Source: Histoplasma ohiense (lineage: Eukaryota; Ascomycota; Eurotiomycetes; Onygenales; Ajellomycetaceae). From it: a stretch of DNA of 64,000 nt. This document shows, piece after piece, positions 59,642 through 64,000 of this stretch. How positions within the stretch are numbered: position 1 is the first letter of the stretch; each line of letters starts with the position of its first letter. The stretch is from the NCBI GenBank assembly GCA_017607445.1, contig JAEVHH010000003.1, positions 1-64,000 on the forward strand, in the 5' to 3' direction. Under the pieces are notes generated by a model that saw only the letters and a program-made list of their open reading frames with translations, ran no database searches and was not told where the DNA came from. Both the position numbers and the translations under genes were made by a program.

Positions 59642-62600
59642 TCACCACATGTCATCATCATCGTCAAGTTGTGCCTCGTCACCAAACGAGGATCGTGACG
59701 TTCCATATTGCGGCCGCTGGTTCGATCCGTGCGCGGAGCCATTTTGAGAGTGCCCACGTCCTCCAGATCGGGACCATTGCTGATCATCTCGGCCATCACC
59801 ATCATAGTCATAATGGGATTCGTTATAGTACGGTCCATTGTTGTAATGATCATGCTCCCGGCTCTAGGAGGGCAAAAATGAAGTTAGAAAACTTCCTAAC
59901 ATCAGGGATAGAAAATGGGTAGATTGAACATTCAGAAATACTCACTTGATGTCGGTGTTGTTGGGAATGGTCCTCGGACTGTGAATGCTCTCTCTTCCGA
60001 TGTTGAGCTTGTGGAGCAGAGATACTTAATGTAGGGTGCATCTGTTGTACCTTGGCGAGATATGAATACATGAAATTACTTAGCAGAACTTGCGAATGTA
60101 GCGCGCGTTTTGGTTCTGCGAGTTTCCAATGAGCATAGCGGTAGATTTCCCTTTCCTTGGAAATTGGAAACCTGGTCCAGTTGTAATCGATATCGGGTTT
60201 GAGCTCCCGTCGTAGCGGCTCGGGTGAAAGTGCCCTCAACGAATGTTTCTTTTGGCTGTGGTCAAGACTTCCCTTCTTCTTGCTACCAAATATAGAAGAG
60301 AATAGGCTTGGTTCTTTCTCCTTCTTTGACTCACTACCAGCGGCTCTCTTTGCAGTATCTTTCCTGCGTTCGTCTTCCAATCTAACCTCCCCACGGTCGA
60401 TAACGATGCTCTCTCTACCCCTTTGAGCTCCGTCGATAGATGCCTGCAAAAGATCTAGGCGGGTGTTGTCGTGCATCTTCTCGGTTATTTTGGGCATTCT
60501 TCCCTTAGACTTTTTGGACTCGTCCTCTTTTTTCTTGTCCTTATCTTTTTCCTCCGATCCGCGGAGCCAAGTCCAACTTGATTTTCGGCCACCATCTCCA
60601 TCCTTTTTATCTTTCCCCTTCTTCGAATCCGACCTCCTATTAGAGCTGTCCGTTGATGTCGGGATGAATGAGAGCGTATCCGTTCGTGTGTTGTTACCGG
60701 GAAGCGCTGATGGGTGGGAAGCAATGTCGTCAATTGTCTGGGGACTTTCTTTTGCCGGCCGAATAATTCCGGCTCTTTTGGAGGCCCTGCTTCCAATTGG
60801 CTCTGGAGGGAGGGGTACTTGTGGAGGTTGAGAAGGGGGTGGGTCGTGCGAAGATTTCCGTACGGGAATGTGGTTTGGTACGGAGACAGTGATGGTAGCT
60901 GGAGATTCTTTCACGACTGCTGGTGGGGGTTGTATGATTTGGAGGCTCTGGGATGTCGTGGATGTCTCTAAACCCGAGACGCCGTTAAGGCTTAATGATG
61001 GCCGTGTCTGTGAATTCGAGGTCGAATTGCCCGAGGATAAATTATCCGAACTAAATTCTGGTGAACTGGAGAGGTCGCTAGTAGAAAGGTTGGGTTGAGA
61101 CCGGGTGGTTGACCTTGAAAAGCTCGATGCGTTTCCATGTGTTGGATCCGTCGAAACTCTAGTTAGTCCCAGAATAGGGGACTCTTCTTCACCTGATTGA
61201 GGTGACCGTCGAGTGACAGCTTCAGCGTCAGGGTCGGATTGTCTCAGTGCGCGCCTCGAGTACGGGATCCGATCTCCTGTTTTAAAACTCCCTCTACGAT
61301 AGGTTGTCCGGGTCGATCTCCGAAGGCTGTGGCCAGGGGGCGCAGCAGGTAATATGGGTCGATCGTCAGCCATTGAATCTTCCCCTCGCCTCTGCCCGAT
61401 AGAAGCCTCCTCCGATACTGACTCAAGCTGATCTACTTCATTTTGCCGTTCCGAGCCCGAGGTATCTATTTGTCTTGACAACATGGATTTCTTCCGTCGC
61501 AGCCCTCCAGCCGACCCTTGAACCTGTAGTCCGGATTCAGTCATTTTAAGTTCTCCGGACCTCCGCTTTATCTGCTCCGCTTTGCCATTAAGAAAACTCT
61601 TGAACTCTTTGGGGGCTAACCCTGGGTGCAGGCGCGCGGGGACCCAAAACAACTGCGATGCATCATCATCATCAGACTGGCCAGAAGGGGGAATTGGGGG
61701 GACACCGAAATTAGAGCCGAACAATGGGAGATCCGGGTCGGCGGCCCCCACATCCATTGACATTCTGCGAAGAGCGGCGAGGTTCGTGAGTTCCTGGGCA
61801 ACAGCAGCAGCAGGGTTTGAGTCATAGTCTAGGTCATTGAGTGGAATAGATTTCGAGGTGGCTGTCGAGGGAGAGCGGGTTAGGACGGGTGAGCGTTGGC
61901 CTGTAACATCTCGATCACTTGAGCCCGGCTCCGTCGTCGACTGGCGACCAGGGCAATTTGTAGTCGACCTGTCGATTGAACTGGTCCTGATAGGAAGCGA
62001 GCGTTGGTTATTGTTCGAATCTGACGACTGTGGGGGATTTTCGCGATGCGGGTAGGTAACAGAAAGAGTTTCGGCCATGGAGGAGGGGTTGTAGCTTAAT
62101 CGCTTCGAATCCCTTTTGTCGTAATCATCGCCATACATGTAGCCAATGGTTTCCGTAACATGTTGGGTATCGTCGCTGATAGAAAATTGTGAAGCGTGGC
62201 CCCGACGGGGAGCGTATCCTTCATTATACTCATAAGATGAAGTCGAGGCCTATGGAAATCGGCAAATATCAGCCAGCTTATCCAATTTGCATTTTCAGCC
62301 GAATAGACAAATACCCTTGTGCGGATAATATAACAAACACAAGGTTCTCAAAATGGGTGACAGTGAATTAAAGTGTGATTTGACGAGAGAAAAACAAGAC
62401 GGGAGATAAAAACGAGGGAACTCCGTCTGACTCCAGCATCTGGCGATCTTCTCGTAGACGAAGCGACGTAATCAGACAACGGAATGTTGAAGATTATGGG
62501 CAAAAGGTACAATGGGGACAATGGGGACAATGGGGACAGCAACGGGCGTGCGTCGAAGAACCAGAGAAGAGGGGAAGGGCTTGAATCAGCCACCCGATAG

Positions 62601-62693
62601 AGCGGGGGGGAGGTTATGTATGTGGAGTATCACAACTTCGCAGGGGGGCGTATAGTGTAAATATTGAGCGACGACGAAACTCACCTGCATCAT
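59642..62693 (-). CDS. zds1: Zds1-type regulator (PP2A-Cdc55/Cdc42 pathway)
   Basis: Minus strand, exons 62693-62685, 62249-59946 and 59863-59642, giving 844 residues. Exon 1 encodes only MMQ before a GTGAGT donor; the 435-nt intron sits in the leader. The last intron (82 nt, GTGAGT...CTAG) joins ...HRHQ to SREHDHYNNGPYY and the end DDDDMW. The N-terminal conserved block LFWVPARLHPGLAPKEFKSF is at about 203-222. The middle is Ser-rich and disordered with charged stretches (about 540-640, KKGKDKKDGD and similar). The Zds C-terminal domain is at about 692-740 (WTRFPISKEREIYRYAHWKL, then HSQVLLSNFMYSYL). Yeast Zds1/2 bind PP2A-Cdc55 and affect mitotic exit, polarity and cell wall; function here is by homology. 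The Ser-rich middle opens shadow frames on the plus strand. Confidence 0.92.
62250..62684 (-). other. Intron 1 of the Zds gene with GGGGACAAT repeats
   Basis: 435 nt, long for this region. 62511-62540 holds three to four copies of the 9-mer AATGGGGAC on the plus strand, giving spaced GGGG runs on the template strand. Confidence 0.75.
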
Positions 62694-64000
62694 GAAACAG
62701 GCGGACAAACTGGAGGGCAGGAAGCGGGAGACTGAGATGGCGGATGAAGAGGACAAGAGGCCACTGGAAATGAGCGATCGAACGAGCAACCTGGGAGGGG
62801 ACGGGCAGAAACGCCAAAGCGAAGGGGTTCAAGGTGGAAGGATCATCGAAGCGCGGCGAGTGAAGACGGGCGGCTGGCACGAACTACAACAAGTCACATA
62901 ATACATCCACAGCGGAGCGAGAACGAAGTTAGGATTACGAGAAAAGGAAGGGCGTAGTGGCCACCATGGGAGAAGTGAGAAGACCGGTCGACAGGAAGCG
63001 AAACAAGAGACGGCTCTTTGGTGAGGATGGAGGATGGAGGATGAAGGTTGGAGGTTGGAGGTTGGAGGTCGAGCCGAGAGTCAAGCGATTTGGTAAGAAA
63101 TCGATTATTTGAGGAGGGATGGTTATAGCAATCACTACTAACTACTGCATGGCCGCCATTTTGCTAGTTGTAAATCATGCTGTGATTTATCCTGATGATC
63201 TGCCATTCCACACTAGATAACTACGCCATAAAGGTTTTAACCTGTTTAACCTAACACCGTTAACTAGTTATTTTTGGAGGTAGTTAACTTATTGGGGTTT
63301 TCACTCTCATAGGAGAGAGGAAGAGCGCGAGAAAAGTCAACCAACGTAAATAATAGAGGCCAAACCGGAATTGTTTCAACAGCCAAAACACCGAGAATGA
63401 ACAGCCCTGTTTGCATGTAAACAACTGTAATGCTTTAATAGTCACCCTCCCACTATCAAGAGCCTGCTCACAGGCTCTTGATAGCATGGCGACCTCCTTT
63501 TAACTACGCGGTAGATATCGATGGGTACGAAGGAGACGTTGCACGCAGGTTACTACGGAGAAGTATGCACTTGGTTGACAGCCTGGCAGCCCGAGAGCCT
63601 GAGGGAATGGAACTCATGGATTCTAAATTTATCTGTCCACTCGCATAACTTCCTTTAAATGATTTGCATGTGCAATTTTGGTGTGCACTAGCTTGGTTGG
63701 AGTAATGTTTATATTTCGAATCTTACACGCGTTGGATGTGAGCAGGTAGAGTTTCTCCTCCACATTTGTTTGACCAGATAATCAAATGAATGCTCCATTA
63801 CCAATGTATTATGCAGATAAATGTTCCGTGCTGCTCGCCGTCCGTCGAATATTTTTCCACATCGCAGTGTATATGCTTATATCAAGATATCCTTTAGTTG
63901 AACGGTGCACAATGTTGCGGGCGCCGATATTGCATTTTTACAAGGCAAGGCATGCGATGACGATCCGGCTTTGTGGTCTGGAAGCATTTTATTTAACTTC
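62694..64000. other. Upstream region of the Zds gene, no further gene seen
   Basis: 62700-62900 is likely 5' UTR. 63025-63070 is a purine-rich short repeat, (GGATGGA)n then (GGTTGGA)n. 63453-63484 is a perfect hairpin. Frames up to 88 codons on either strand overlap each other and lack features of real genes. Confidence 0.5.
63453..63484. repeat. Perfect 14-bp inverted repeat (hairpin)
   Basis: CTATCAAGAGCCTG, loop CTCA, CAGGCTCTTGATAG: 14 of 14 paired. Not followed by a T-run on either strand at useful distance. Function unknown. Confidence 0.85.

Noticed and set aside
60463..60831. 122-codon plus-strand frame
   Set aside because: Antisense shadow of the Zds gene's serine-rich middle.

Overview
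This window is a chromosome end of a filamentous ascomycete. It opens with CCCTAA telomere repeats, and the right-hand 14.5 kb carries intron-rich fungal genes with short introns and CTRAY-like branch sites. A large AT-rich, CpG-starved compartment full of chromodomain-bearing Ty3/gypsy elements beside ordinary GC-balanced genes is known from Onygenales (Blastomyces/Emmonsia-type and Coccidioides genomes). That placement is inference; no species was identified.

Layout. 1-129 is the telomere. 130-1255 is a degenerate T-rich hexamer array. 1290-7369 is a complete but decayed Ty3/gypsy chromovirus (A). 7.4-9.35 kb holds LINE, gag and tRNA-like fragments. 9359-16439 is a hAT transposon with a perfect 8-bp target duplication. 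It holds a decayed transposase, a second decayed coiled-coil gene, a nested 1.19-kb hAT derivative carrying a minisatellite (own 8-bp duplication), and, unexpectedly, a decayed histone H3-fold gene with two introns. 17750-35050 is gypsy copy B, into which C (20783-34032) inserted; D (23272-30420) inserted into C, and a LINE into D. The 5-bp or longer target duplications are intact. 35.05-36.49 kb is a spacer (LTR stub, a second minisatellite copy, a possible copia-like fragment) between two head-to-head gypsy arms, B and F. F (36.49-41.49 kb) also carries a LINE. 41.5-43.1 kb holds a decayed Lys/Glu-rich gene. 43.3-48.3 kb is a second, older chromovirus family (G). 48.7-49.6 kb holds repeat fragments and then the compositional boundary.

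The transposon coding regions are broken mainly by CpG-to-TpG changes (CGA to TGA stops, CGT to TGT Cys) and are almost free of CpG. That is the mark of a RIP-like or methylation-driven process with CpG preference.

The unique region encodes five intact genes: a CUE/DUF1771/Smr protein (Cue2-like), methionine-R-sulfoxide reductase B with two possible starts, an Age2/SMAP-type ArfGAP, a Bet1/Sft1-type Qc-SNARE (minus) and a Zds1-type PP2A/Cdc42 regulator (minus). ArfGAP and SNARE both serve Golgi traffic, but the genes look like an ordinary housekeeping neighbourhood rather than a cluster.
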